From: Sinosporangium album
GTDB lineage: Bacteria > Actinomycetota > Actinomycetes > Streptosporangiales > Streptosporangiaceae
Direction: 5' to 3'
Length of the DNA: 38,532 nt
NCBI RefSeq assembly: GCF_900100605.1
Contig: NZ_FNCN01000005.1
Span: forward strand, 1 to 38,532
Shown here: positions 15,186 to 23,322 of the stretch, piece by piece
Position numbering within the stretch: the stretch's first letter is position 1
How the letters are laid out: each line of letters opens with the position of its first letter
The notes under the pieces: generated by a model
Databases searched by the model: none
Told to the model about the DNA's origin: nothing
What the model saw: only the letters and a program-made list of their open reading frames with translations
Program-made: the position numbers and the translations under genes

Positions 15186-16103
15186 ATGGGATCGGGCGTG
15201 GAGATCGGTCTGGCTATTTCGCAATATGGGCGATTTGCATCACTGGAGAGCCTGCAACGGGTGGCTCGGGAAAGTGAGTCGTTGGGATTCACCAGTCTAT
15301 GGGTGGGCGATCGGCTGCTGACCCCGCTCGCACCAAAGGACCCCTATCCCGGCGGTGGCGGAAAGATCCCGCCGGCGCAGGAGACCTTTCTCGACCCGAT
15401 CGCGGTCCTGTCGGTCGCCGCGGCGAACACGACGACGGTACGGCTGGGAGCCAGCGCACTCAACGCCTGCTGGTATCCCCCCGCTCTCCTCGCCCGGTCC
15501 CTCGCCACGGTCGACCATCTCAGCGGCGGACGGCTCTGCGTGGGACTCGGCCTCGGCTGGTCATCGGACGAGTACGCGGCGGTGGGTGTGCCATGGCGAG
15601 CACGGGCGGCCCGGCTCGAAGCAGCCTTGGACGTGCTCGATGCCATCTGGACCACCGATCCCGTGTCATACGAGGACGAGCACTGGCGCATCGTGCCCAG
15701 CCATATCTGGCCCAAGCCGGCGCGCCGTCCACCGCTCTATCTCGCAGGGTTCGTGCCGGCCGCCCTGCGCCGCATCGGACGCCGCGCCGACGGCTGGCTC
15801 ACGGCCACGCTTCCGGTGCCCAAGCTGACCGCCATGTGGGATGTCGTACGGCACAGCGCGGAAGAAGCCGACCGCGACCCGGACGCGCTGCGCATCGTGT
15901 TGCGCGCGAACCCCCTTGTCACCGAGACTCCCGCGGCGCCGGAAAGCGTGCCCCACGAGGGAACGGTGTCGCAGATCGTCGATTACCTCGGCTCGGCCGT
16001 CGAGGCCGGAGTCCACGAGATCATCCTGGATCTTCAGCACACCGCCCGTGATGACCGGCACCTACTTGATCTCGCCGAAGAGTTCCTCGGCGCCCTTAAA
16101 TAG
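15186..16103 (+). CDS. LLM-class F420-dependent oxidoreductase
   Basis: A 305-residue luciferase-like monooxygenase-fold protein of the F420-dependent branch. It has an N-terminal strand EIGLAISQYGRF, the early loop SLWVGDRLL, the core TTTVRLGASALNACWYPPAL, the cofactor segment GRLCVGLGLGWSSDEY and the conserved HIWPKPARRPPLYLAG. Such enzymes move hydride between reduced F420 and an organic substrate that cannot be read here. It lies close behind the methyltransferase gene on the same strand. It is cytosolic, with no signal peptide. Confidence 0.88.
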   Translation: MGSGVEIGLAISQYGRFASLESLQRVARESESLGFTSLWVGDRLLTPLAPKDPYPGGGGKIPPAQETFLDPIAVLSVAAANTTTVRLGASALNACWYPPALLARSLATVDHLSGGRLCVGLGLGWSSDEYAAVGVPWRARAARLEAALDVLDAIWTTDPVSYEDEHWRIVPSHIWPKPARRPPLYLAGFVPAALRRIGRRADGWLTATLPVPKLTAMWDVVRHSAEEADRDPDALRIVLRANPLVTETPAAPESVPHEGTVSQIVDYLGSAVEAGVHEIILDLQHTARDDRHLLDLAEEFLGALK

Positions 16104-16259
16104 CCTGCCTCGACCCGATTTCACGCTTTCTCGTTGTTGGAGCCTCGACGTCGCTGCGCGCCGCCATCCAGAACCGGTCCACAACTCCCCGGGATGGTGA
16201 ACCTGCGGAGGAAACAGTTCATCGTGATAGATGTGATGAAGGTAGTTGAACGGCGGCGT

Positions 16260-16559
16260 ATGCCCGTGAAGTCCGCCGCTATGCGCGGATATGGAACCGT
16301 TCTCGCAGTGGCCGGTGTGTTTCTCGCGGGACGTGGGGGAGGGGGAGACGTCAGTGCCCCCGCAGCGCCCGAGACGCGCGGCGGCGCCACGCCCGTCGCG
16401 TCCTCCGCGGCCGGTGGCGACACCGGCTCCAGCGCCGGCGGTGCCGGGTTCGTCGAGGTCCTGAGTGCTTTGTCTGCGGATGGGCCTGCGGCGACGTTTT
16501 TGGAATACGGTGACATGGCTCACTGGCGCAGCCTCGGTATCGTGACCACGCGTCCTTAG
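16260..16559 (+). pseudogene. Truncated lipoprotein gene with lost lipobox cysteine
   Basis: The frame starts like a lipoprotein: basic n-region and hydrophobic helix (GYGTVLAVAGVFLAG). However, the invariant lipobox cysteine is Arg (GRGGGG; CGT, one base from TGT). A Ser/Gly/Ala linker and a well-formed domain start (FVEVLSALSADGPAATFLEY) follow, then the frame ends only about 15 residues later, where a folded domain should continue. Both defects suggest a dead 5' fragment. The strong hairpin at 16586 follows directly. Confidence 0.55.
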
Positions 16560-16585
16560 CAGGCCCGCCCCGCACGGCCGGGTAG

Positions 16586-16616
16586 GCCCCCGGGCCCAGC
16601 ACAGGGGCCCGGGGGC
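16586..16616. terminator. Strong GC hairpin between convergent genes
   Basis: GCCCCCGGGCCC (16586-16597), a seven-base loop, and GGGCCCGGGGGC (16605-16616) make a perfect 12-bp stem. It lies between the lipoprotein remnant (plus) and peptide deformylase (minus), where a bidirectional terminator belongs. No long T-run follows, as is common in high-GC actinomycetes. Confidence 0.75.
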
Positions 16617-16629
16617 GTGCCCCGGGACG

Positions 16630-17196
16630 TCAGGCCGGGGTGTCTGAGCGGAGCTCTTCCTCGTAGGCGGCGAGGAGCGCCTTGCGCCTTTTGGCGGGAA
16701 GGCGGTCGATGTAGAGCGTTCCCTCAAGGTGGTCGGTCTCGTGCTGGAAGCAGCGGGCCAGCAGGCCGGTGCCTTCGACGGTGATGGGCGCGCCGGTGAC
16801 GTCGAAGCCGTGGATCACAGCGTGGTCGGGGCGGGGCAGCGACGCGCGCTGGCCGGGCACCGACAGGCAGCCCTCCTCGTAGTCCTCAAGTCGCCGATCG
16901 CCTATGCCGGGCAGTTGCAGCGTGGGGTTGACGACCACGCCGACCTGGTGCTCCTCCGTCTCGTCCGGGCAGTCGTAGACGAACACCCGCAGAGCCACGC
17001 CGATCTGGTTGGCGGCAAGGCCGACGCCCCGGGCGGCGTACATGCTCGCGAACATGTCCTGCACCAGCGTCGCCAGCTCGTCGTCGAAAGCGGTCACCGT
17101 CTCGCAGGGGCGGTGAAGCACCGGGTCGCCGACGAAGCAGATGGGGCGCACGGTCCCTTCGGCGGTCTGGCCCAATTCATCCATGAGGAAAGTCAC
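16630..17196 (-). CDS. def: Peptide deformylase
   Basis: A 188-residue enzyme that removes the formyl group from nascent peptides. All three family motifs are intact: GVGLAANQIG (57-66), EGCLSVP with metal ligand Cys110, and QHETDHLEG with His152, Glu153 and His156. The start is uncertain: GTG 17196 has no ribosome site, but TATACG ends just before it, so a leaderless message is likely; an in-frame ATG lies at 17184. It is not next to fmt here, so it may be an additional copy. Many actinomycetes carry several. Confidence 0.93.
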   Translation of the reverse strand: MTFLMDELGQTAEGTVRPICFVGDPVLHRPCETVTAFDDELATLVQDMFASMYAARGVGLAANQIGVALRVFVYDCPDETEEHQVGVVVNPTLQLPGIGDRRLEDYEEGCLSVPGQRASLPRPDHAVIHGFDVTGAPITVEGTGLLARCFQHETDHLEGTLYIDRLPAKRRKALLAAYEEELRSDTPA

Positions 17197-17289
17197 CTGG
17201 TCGTATACGGGGGTCGGGTTACCTGGGCATCGTACCGAGGCTGCGCAAATTCAGCGCTTTCCGCCGACCACCGAAACGCTCGTGCCGCC

Positions 17290-17378
17290 GTTCGACACGC
17301 CGTTCGACCTGCCGTTCGACACGCCGTTCGACCTGCCGTTCGACACGCTGTTCGACCTGCCGTTCAACCAGCTGTTCA
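17290..17378. repeat. Seven tandem 12-bp units starting at the GNAT stop codon
   Basis: Units alternate GTTCGACACGCC and GTTCGACCTGCC, ending GTTCGACACGCT, GTTCGACCTGCC, GTTCAACCAGCT on the plus strand. On the minus strand each unit begins TGAAC or CGAAC, and the first TGA is the stop codon of the GNAT gene. The 12-bp period keeps frame. The second unit therefore also has an in-frame TGA, while later units have CGA. Confidence 0.9.
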
Positions 17379-17984
17379 CGGCGACGGCGACCGCCGCGGC
17401 GACGATCCGGGCCCTTCGGGCGCCGACCCGCACAGCACGACGCCGGGGGCGCGGCCGAGTTCGAGATACATGCGTACGTCATCGAACCGCAGGTCGCCGA
17501 CCTCGATGACGTTGGGCAGCCGCCCCCATTCGCGGAAGCCGTACCGTTCGTATAGCTCGATCGCTCCGTGGTTGTTGCCCCGCACCCCGAGGTGCAGGGT
17601 TTCCAGGCCCGCTTTTCTTGCGTCGTCGACAAGGGCCTCCACCACGAGGGCGCCCAGACCCAGCCCGCGCGCGGCGGGATGGGCCATGATCTTCCGCAGT
17701 TCCGCCGAATGGCGGAAGACCGGTGCGCTCTGCCGTACCCAGAAGCCGATCGCCTCGGGACGCTCGTTCACCAGCGCGACGGCCATCGCGGCGTCGCCGT
17801 GAGCGATCGAGTGGAACAGGGAGTCGAGCCATGGGTCGGTCTCGTCCCGGTTCGGCGGTGCGGCGTATCCGACCGCGCCGCCGAGGGACGCGACCGCGTG
17901 GATGATCCGGTGCGTGTCGGCCTTCAGCCGTTCGTCCGCTTGTGAGGGCAGGAACAGCTTGATATCCGGTGTGTCATGTCGCAT
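17376..17984 (-). CDS. GNAT family N-acetyltransferase
   Basis: A 202-residue acetyltransferase. The acetyl-CoA loop region is AHPAARGLGLGALVVEALVD (motif A, R-x-x-G-x-G/A form) and motif B is NNHGAIELYERYGFREWGRL. The N-terminal 70 residues are less conserved. The last 25 residues (after MYLELGRAPGV) look like a low-complexity tail. The substrate is unknown. ATG 17984 follows a modest GGAC site. It is upstream of def on the same strand, but 180 bases of repeats and spacer separate them. Confidence 0.85.
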   Translation of the reverse strand: MRHDTPDIKLFLPSQADERLKADTHRIIHAVASLGGAVGYAAPPNRDETDPWLDSLFHSIAHGDAAMAVALVNERPEAIGFWVRQSAPVFRHSAELRKIMAHPAARGLGLGALVVEALVDDARKAGLETLHLGVRGNNHGAIELYERYGFREWGRLPNVIEVGDLRFDDVRMYLELGRAPGVVLCGSAPEGPGSSPRRSPSP

Positions 17985-18035
17985 TTATCGTCCATCGTGC
18001 CAGACGGTCGCATGCGAGGTCGGTGGGGGACGGGG

Positions 18036-18965
18036 TCAGTTGGGCTCGGAGCGTCCCGTCCGCCAGTAGCCCATGAACGCGACGGCGCGGCGGTCCACGC
18101 CGAGTTCTTGCACGAGGTAGCGGCGGAGAGTCTTGACGACTCCGGCCTCTCCCGCGAGCCATGCGTAGAACGTGCCGTTCTGGGGGTCCGGGACCTCCCA
18201 GAGGATGTCCGTGTCGACGTCAACGTCGTTCAAGGTCTTGTCGGCGCCCGAACCGGCAACCGCCACCGAGAGGGCGGCCTGCCGTACGGCGGGCACCAGC
18301 AGTTCGCCGTGTGCCGCGGTGCCGCGCGCGAGCCAGGAGATCTCCACGTCCGGTCCTGCGGCGATGGGCAGGGCGTCGTCGGCGGCCGGCACTTCGAGTA
18401 GCACCCGCGCCCGGACCCCCGCGGGCAGTGTCTCGATGATGTTGGTGATCGCCGGCACGGTGGTCTCGTCCCCTGCCAGCAGCACACTTGTCGCCTCCGC
18501 GGGCGGACGCCATTCCAGGCCGCCGTGCACTGCGCCGTATGCGGCGTTCGGCCCGACGAGGATGGCCGGGGCGCCGGGCTGCGCCCTCGCGACCCACCGG
18601 GACGCGGGCCCGCTGTCGCCGTGAAGCACGAAATCCACGTCGACCTGCGCCTGATCCTGCCGTACGGCGCGCACGGTGTAGGTGCGGAACTGGTTCTTCC
18701 GCTCGGAGGGAAGTGCCCGCCACCTCTGGTACCAGTCGCGGCCGTTTTCCGGGAAGTGGTGGAAACCGCCTTCCGCATGGGGAAGGACCACCTTGATGCG
18801 CTGGTCGTATCCGTTGTCCGCGAAGTAGCGTAGATCATCGCCGGTGAAGGTGACCCGGATGAAGCTCGTGCTGAGCCGTACCGCCCTCATCACCTCGACC
18901 CGGAACACGCGCTGACTCGGGATCTCCTCGGCCTGCTCGACGCTCTGCTCACTGGTGACGGTCAT
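18036..18965 (-). CDS. Siderophore-interacting protein (FAD-dependent ferric reductase)
   Basis: A 309-residue protein of the ViuB/SIP family. It has the FAD-binding motif RTYTVRAVRQDQAQVDVDFV, a following HGDSGPASRW segment, a central NAD(P)H strand VLLAGDETTVPAITNIIE, and a C-terminal AGEAGVVKTLRRYLVQELG typical of the family. It reduces ferric siderophores in the cytosol to release iron. ATG 18965 fits the family start; in-frame codons further upstream run through the operator. The iron box 41 bases upstream predicts repression by iron-loaded IdeR/DmdR. Confidence 0.93.
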   Translation of the reverse strand: MTVTSEQSVEQAEEIPSQRVFRVEVMRAVRLSTSFIRVTFTGDDLRYFADNGYDQRIKVVLPHAEGGFHHFPENGRDWYQRWRALPSERKNQFRTYTVRAVRQDQAQVDVDFVLHGDSGPASRWVARAQPGAPAILVGPNAAYGAVHGGLEWRPPAEATSVLLAGDETTVPAITNIIETLPAGVRARVLLEVPAADDALPIAAGPDVEISWLARGTAAHGELLVPAVRQAALSVAVAGSGADKTLNDVDVDTDILWEVPDPQNGTFYAWLAGEAGVVKTLRRYLVQELGVDRRAVAFMGYWRTGRSEPN

Positions 18966-19005
18966 ACTGGTGCTGCTTTCCCTTATGTGCAGGTTCTCCT
19001 CGAAC

Positions 19006-19024
19006 TTAGCTTTGCCTAACCTAA
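19006..19024 (-). promoter_or_regulatory. IdeR/DmdR iron box
   Basis: Read on the minus strand, TTAGGTTAGGCAAAGCTAA agrees with the actinobacterial iron-box consensus TTAGGTTAGGCTAACCTAA at 17 of 19 positions. It lies 41 bases before the siderophore-interacting gene. It is also 127 bases before the divergent secY-like gene. Confidence 0.9.
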
Positions 19025-19150
19025 TCCGGCAAGATGGCCGATGGAAAACTTGGGTGCTGAGCGGTTCCTCGGCGCATACGCAGATCCGCGTACGGCGAAG
19101 CCTCCGGCGAGCGGATGACCACGCCGTAGGGGCCCGGTCACAATCAGCGC

Positions 19151-20464
19151 ATGCCAACCGTTCTCATCCGTGCTTTCCGCGTGCCCGGCCTGCGGAAGAA
19201 AATGCTCTTCGCGCTGGCGATGCTCGCCCTGTTCAGGGTCGGTCAGATCCTCCCGGCGCCGGGCGTGGACGTGACCGCCGTGCAGCAGTGCTTGAGCGGG
19301 GCGAACGGCGGGGCCCTGGACATGCTGCAGTTGTTCAGCGGCGGCGCGATGCTGAAGCTGTCGGTGTTCGCTCTCGGGGTGATTCCGTACATCACCGCGA
19401 GCATCGTGGTGCAGTTGCTCACGGTGATCATCCCGCGTCTTGAAGCACTGAGAAAGGAAGGCGGGCAGGGACAGGCGAAGATCACGCAGTACACCCGCTA
19501 TCTGACGGTCGGCCTGGCGCTGCCGCACGCGACGACGGTGGTGGCGCTGGCGCGCAACGGGCAGATCTTCCCCTCCTGCACTCGCCCGGTGCTGCACGAC
19601 GACGGGGTGTGGGCGGCCACGTTGATCGTGGCGGTCATGGTGGCCGGGGCGTGCGTGACGATGTGGCTGGGTGAGCTGATCACCGATCGCGGCGTCGGCA
19701 ACGGCATTTCGCTCCTGGTCTTCACTCAGGTCGTCGCCGTGTTCCCGTCGTATATGTCGAACATTTTGAAGGTCAACCCGTTCGCGCTGGTGGTGATGCT
19801 GGTCGCGGGGGTATTCCTCATGGCCGCGGTGGTGTTCATGGAGCAGGGCCAGCGGCGTGTGCCCGTGCAATATGCCAAACGGATGGTGGGACGGAGATCG
19901 TACGGCGGGAGCACCACCTACCTGCCCCTGAAAGTCAACCAGGCCGGCATCGTCCCCGTCATCTTCACGTCGTCCATGCTGATGCTGCCGAACCTGGTGG
20001 TGCAGTTCACGGGTGGCACCGGCCCGGTCGCGGAACTGGTCTCACGCTATCTCGTGTCGGGCGACCACCCCGTCTACATGACGCTGTATTTCCTGCTGAT
20101 CGTGGCGTTCACGTATTTCTATGTCTCCATCACCTTCAACCCGGTGGAGGTGGCCGAGAGCATGAAGCGCAACGGAGGGTTCGTGCCGGGTATCCGCCCC
20201 GGCCGCCCCACGGCCGAATATCTGGGGTTCGTGCTTTCCCGCCTGACGGCTCCCGGCGCTCTCTATCTGGGAGTGCTCTCCTTGATTCCCATCGTCGCGT
20301 TCATTGTTCTGCGCGACCCTTCGAGCCAGCAGAATTTCCCTTTCGGCGGCGCGTCGATCCTCATCATGGTCGGTGTGGGCCTCGACACGGTGAAGCAGAT
20401 CGAGGCGCAGGTGGGGCAGCGCGAATACAAGGGCTTCCTCAGGGAACCGCGAGCCCGGATCTGA
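19151..20464 (+). CDS. secY: SecY translocase subunit, second-copy type
   Basis: A 437-residue SecY with about ten membrane helices, the usual length. It has LRKKMLFALAMLALFRVGQ at the N-terminus, an APGVD plug region, GVIPYITASIVVQLL, VNQAGIVPVIFTSSML and NPVEVAESMKRNGGFVPGIR, all in order. SecY forms the protein-conducting channel. The normal actinobacterial secY lies in the spc ribosomal operon before adk; none of those genes is here, so this is probably a paralogue. No secA2 or accessory Sec gene is adjacent. It is divergent from the iron-regulated gene. Its 3' end overlaps the response-regulator gene by 26 bases. No strong ribosome site. Confidence 0.92.
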   Translation: MPTVLIRAFRVPGLRKKMLFALAMLALFRVGQILPAPGVDVTAVQQCLSGANGGALDMLQLFSGGAMLKLSVFALGVIPYITASIVVQLLTVIIPRLEALRKEGGQGQAKITQYTRYLTVGLALPHATTVVALARNGQIFPSCTRPVLHDDGVWAATLIVAVMVAGACVTMWLGELITDRGVGNGISLLVFTQVVAVFPSYMSNILKVNPFALVVMLVAGVFLMAAVVFMEQGQRRVPVQYAKRMVGRRSYGGSTTYLPLKVNQAGIVPVIFTSSMLMLPNLVVQFTGGTGPVAELVSRYLVSGDHPVYMTLYFLLIVAFTYFYVSITFNPVEVAESMKRNGGFVPGIRPGRPTAEYLGFVLSRLTAPGALYLGVLSLIPIVAFIVLRDPSSQQNFPFGGASILIMVGVGLDTVKQIEAQVGQREYKGFLREPRARI

Positions 20465-21158
20465 CGGCGAACACGACGAGTTGCGCGCGGTCGCGGGCGC
20501 CCAGTTTCACCATGGCGCGGCTCACGTGGGTGCGCACCGTGTCGGGGCTGATGACGAGTTCGGCGGCGATCTCGTCGTTGGAGCGGCCGGTGGCGACCCA
20601 GGCCACCATCTCCCGCTCCCTGGGGGTCAACGTGTCGAGCCCTTCGACGGGGGCGGTGTCGTGGCGGCCGAACAGGCCGATGACCTTCCTGGTGACCGAC
20701 GGGGAGAGCAGCGCCTCGCCCGAGGCCACCACCCGGATGGCGTGGGCGAGTTCCTCAGGTGCGCTGTCCTTGAGCACGAAGCCGCCGGCTCCGGCTTGGA
20801 GGGCGGCGAACACGTAGCGGTCGGTGTCGAAGGTGGTGACGACGATGACCCGGGTCGCCTTCAGCTCCGGGTCCGCCGCGATGGCGCGCAACGTGTCTAT
20901 GCCATCCAACCCCGTCATGCGTAGGTCCAACAGCAGGATGTCAGGACGGGTGGTGCGAAGCACCTCAAGGGCGGCGGAACCGTCGGCGGCCTCACCGACG
21001 AGTTCCAGGTCGGGTTCCCGGCTGATGATGGCTTTCAGCCCCATCCGGACGACGGCCTCGTCATCGGCCAGCGCCACGCGTATCGGACCCGTCGGCGCCC
21101 CGACCGGGCTCGCCGCCCCCATCAGCCCGTCTCCCCGCGTCGGCCCGTCTCCCCGCAT
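20439..21158 (-). CDS. NarL/LuxR-type response regulator
   Basis: A 239-residue regulator. A Gly/Arg-rich lead of 24 residues is followed by a receiver domain with the acidic pair ADDE (31-34), the phosphoacceptor Asp78 (LLLDLRM), TT-type switch (VVTTFD) and Lys in VLKDSAPEE. The C-terminal LuxR helix-turn-helix (LTPREREMVAWVATGRSNDE to THVSRAMVKLG) spans about 175-230. ATG 21158 shares a base with the kinase stop (TGATG), so the two are translationally coupled. An in-frame ATG 12 codons in is an alternative start. Confidence 0.92.
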   Translation of the reverse strand: MRGDGPTRGDGLMGAASPVGAPTGPIRVALADDEAVVRMGLKAIISREPDLELVGEAADGSAALEVLRTTRPDILLLDLRMTGLDGIDTLRAIAADPELKATRVIVVTTFDTDRYVFAALQAGAGGFVLKDSAPEELAHAIRVVASGEALLSPSVTRKVIGLFGRHDTAPVEGLDTLTPREREMVAWVATGRSNDEIAAELVISPDTVRTHVSRAMVKLGARDRAQLVVFAVRSGLAVP

Positions 21159-22201
21159 CAGGCCGTCTCGCCCGGGAAGCGCGCGACGACGCGGAATCCG
21201 CCGCCGTCGCGGGAGCCGTACGCGAAAGCCCCTCCCGCCTTCGCCACCTGCGTGCGCATCCCGGCCAGGCCGCGGCCCTCGCCCGCGGTCGACGGTCCGC
21301 GTCCCCGGTCGGCGACCTCGACCGCGAACCCGGCGGGGTCGTAAGTGAACCGCACTGCGGCACTGGTCGGCCCCGCGTGGCGCATCACGTTCGTCAGCGA
21401 CTCCCGCACGACGCGGTAGACGACCCCCTGAAGCCGGGCCGGGATGTACGGCTCCGCCGGGGCGACGTCGACCGGCAGCCCCGCCGTACGGACCCCGTCG
21501 ATCAGCCGGCCCAGGTCGGTCCCGGCGTCGCCGGAATCGGCGCGTCCGTGGCCGTCGTGGCCGTCGCGGCTGCTGTGGCCGCCGCCCGGGTCGATGGCGT
21601 CGAGCGCGAGGCGCAGCCGGTCGAGCGTCTGCGTGCTGGTCGTGCGGATCGCCTCCAGCGACTCCCGTGCCTGGCGCGGGTCTTCGTCCCAGACGAGCAG
21701 CGCGAGCTTGGCCTGCATGGCGATGGCCGCCAGGCTGTGCCCGGCGGCGTCGTGCACCTCCGCGGCGATGCGCTCCCGCTCGGCGGCGATGACCTCGCCG
21801 ACATCCCGAGGCGAAGCCCCGTCCCGTGAGGAAGCCCCGTCCTGAGGCGAAGCTCCGTCCCGCAGGGAAGCGCCGCCCCGAGGCGAAGCCCCGTCCCCGA
21901 GGTGAAGCGGCTCTGCGCGGAGGGGCCGGCCGTGGAAGGACTGGCCGTGGAAGGACTGGGCGCGGCCGAGGGATGGTTCGTCGAACGGCGGCGGGACGGC
22001 GTCGCCCGCGTGGAGCGGCTGGCCCGCGGCGCTGCCCGCCTGCGCGGGGCCGACGGTCGGCCATGGGATGGCGAGCCAGCCCACCCAGGCCAGCATCACG
22101 ACGACCGGCACGTCACGCAGCCGCCCGAGGTCGAGCAACGCTCTGGCCGCCGCCGCGAAGGACGCGAGCGGGCGGTTGCCGTGGTGCGGGGGCTCGGTCA
22201 C
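21158..22201 (-). CDS. NarL-family sensor histidine kinase
   Basis: A 347-residue kinase. One hydrophobic segment (VPVVVMLAWVGWLAIPW, residues 31-47) is the only clear membrane helix; four or more is usual. A long linker (55-133) carries QSFHGQSFHG and five six-residue repeats of DGASPR type. The HisKA_3 dimerisation helix has the phosphorylated His150 in AAEVHDAAGHSLAAIAMQA. The ATPase part has ESLTNVMRHAG, VEVADRGRG and GRGLAGMRTQV. GTG 22201 has GGAG four to five bases upstream. It is coupled to the regulator gene. Confidence 0.9.
   Translation of the reverse strand: MTEPPHHGNRPLASFAAAARALLDLGRLRDVPVVVMLAWVGWLAIPWPTVGPAQAGSAAGQPLHAGDAVPPPFDEPSLGRAQSFHGQSFHGRPLRAEPLHLGDGASPRGGASLRDGASPQDGASSRDGASPRDVGEVIAAERERIAAEVHDAAGHSLAAIAMQAKLALLVWDEDPRQARESLEAIRTTSTQTLDRLRLALDAIDPGGGHSSRDGHDGHGRADSGDAGTDLGRLIDGVRTAGLPVDVAPAEPYIPARLQGVVYRVVRESLTNVMRHAGPTSAAVRFTYDPAGFAVEVADRGRGPSTAGEGRGLAGMRTQVAKAGGAFAYGSRDGGGFRVVARFPGETA
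21803..21902 (-). repeat. Coding repeats in the kinase linker (DGASPR units)
   Basis: Five imperfect 18-bp units on the minus strand encode DGASPR, GGASLR, DGASPQ, DGASSR and DGASPR. They lie between the membrane segment and the dimerisation helix, so copy changes would alter linker length without breaking frame. Confidence 0.8.
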
Positions 22202-22382
22202 CGGTCTCCAGCGGGTGCGGGCGTCTCTGGCCCGATCATAACCACCGCGTACGGCTCCGCCGTCCCCCGCCGACCGCCGCCCGGGGCGGCGGGGGCGGCT
22301 GGTCGGGTTCGACGGCGGCACCCCCGCCCGAAAGGATGGGGCGGATGGTATCGCGTGGGACGAGAGGGAGTGGGAAGCGCCA

Positions 22383-23267
22383 GTGGAGCAGTTCGATGTC
22401 GCGATTGCGGGGGGCGGGCCGGCGGGTTTGACTGCGGCGATGACGTTGAGCCGGTCCCGTTTCAAGACGGTCGTCTTGGAGTCGCCCGCGCCTCCCCGCA
22501 ACGCGATGTCCCTGGGGATGCACGGCATCGTGGGGCTCGACGGGCTGTCGCCGGCGGAATACCGCGCGCGGGCGTGGGCCGACCTCGGCGCGTACGGCAT
22601 GGCCTGGCGGCGTGACGCCGAGGTGGACGACGTGGTCTCCGCCGACGGCGGCGGGTTCACTGTCGTGCCGCGCCACGGAGAGCCGGTGTGGGCGCGCCGC
22701 GTGCTGCTCGCGACCGGCATGGTCGACGATTACCCGGAGGTCGAAGGCTTCCGCGAATGCTGGGGTAAGACCGTCATCCACTGCCCGTTCTGCGGCGGCT
22801 GGGAGAACGGCGACCGTCCGTGGGGAGTGGTGGTCGCCACGGCGGAGCAGGCGAGGGTCGCCGCCGCCAAGTTCGCGCCGTGGAGCCAGGACGTCCTGCT
22901 GTTCGGCAACGGCGCGGACCCTCGGGAGCCGGGGGAGGACGACCTCCCTTTGGTCGTGGAGACCATCACCCGGCTGCACCATGCGGACGGCGACCTGCGT
23001 GCCGTCGAGCTGGCCGACGGCACGGTGGTCGAGCGGCGCACCTTGGTGTGGCGTCCTCGGCAGCGGCAGGTGCCGCTGGTCGAACGCCTCGGCCTGGTGG
23101 TCTCCGACGACGGGTTCGTCAAGACCGACGAGGCGCGGCGGACGAGCATCCCCGGCGTTTACGCGGCGGGCGACCTCACCACGGACTGGCAGACCGTGGT
23201 GACCTCGGTCCACGCGGGGTCGATGGCCGCCTACTGGATGCTCATCGACTCCCGCGACAGGTTGTGA
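22383..23267 (+). CDS. Thioredoxin reductase-like flavoprotein
   Basis: A 294-residue FAD/NAD(P) oxidoreductase. It has FAD motif GGGPAGLTAAM (10-20), a redox-type pair CPFC (Cys134, Cys137), LLATGMVDDYP, and the terminal FAD motif GVYAAGDLTT. The CxxC position matches the thioredoxin reductase family. The NADPH-binding motif G-x-G-x-x-A is not seen, as in ferredoxin-type or oxidase-like relatives that serve natural-product tailoring (gliotoxin/holomycin type). The partner is therefore open. GTG 22383 is the start; it is divergent from the kinase gene 181 bases away. Its stop codon begins a 13-bp repeat array. Confidence 0.88.
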   Translation: MEQFDVAIAGGGPAGLTAAMTLSRSRFKTVVLESPAPPRNAMSLGMHGIVGLDGLSPAEYRARAWADLGAYGMAWRRDAEVDDVVSADGGGFTVVPRHGEPVWARRVLLATGMVDDYPEVEGFRECWGKTVIHCPFCGGWENGDRPWGVVVATAEQARVAAAKFAPWSQDVLLFGNGADPREPGEDDLPLVVETITRLHHADGDLRAVELADGTVVERRTLVWRPRQRQVPLVERLGLVVSDDGFVKTDEARRTSIPGVYAAGDLTTDWQTVVTSVHAGSMAAYWMLIDSRDRL

Positions 23268-23310
23268 CACCAGGTCGTGACACCAGGTCGTGACACCAGG
23301 TCGTGACACC
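23264..23310. repeat. Tandem 13-bp units starting at the flavoprotein stop codon
   Basis: GTGACACCAGGTC occurs three times without gaps (23264-23302), followed by GTGACACC (23303-23310). The TGA of the first unit is the flavoprotein stop. A 13-bp period places further TGAs in the other two frames, so every frame is closed within 30 bases. Confidence 0.92.
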
Positions 23311-23322
23311 CCGAGGGGCGCG

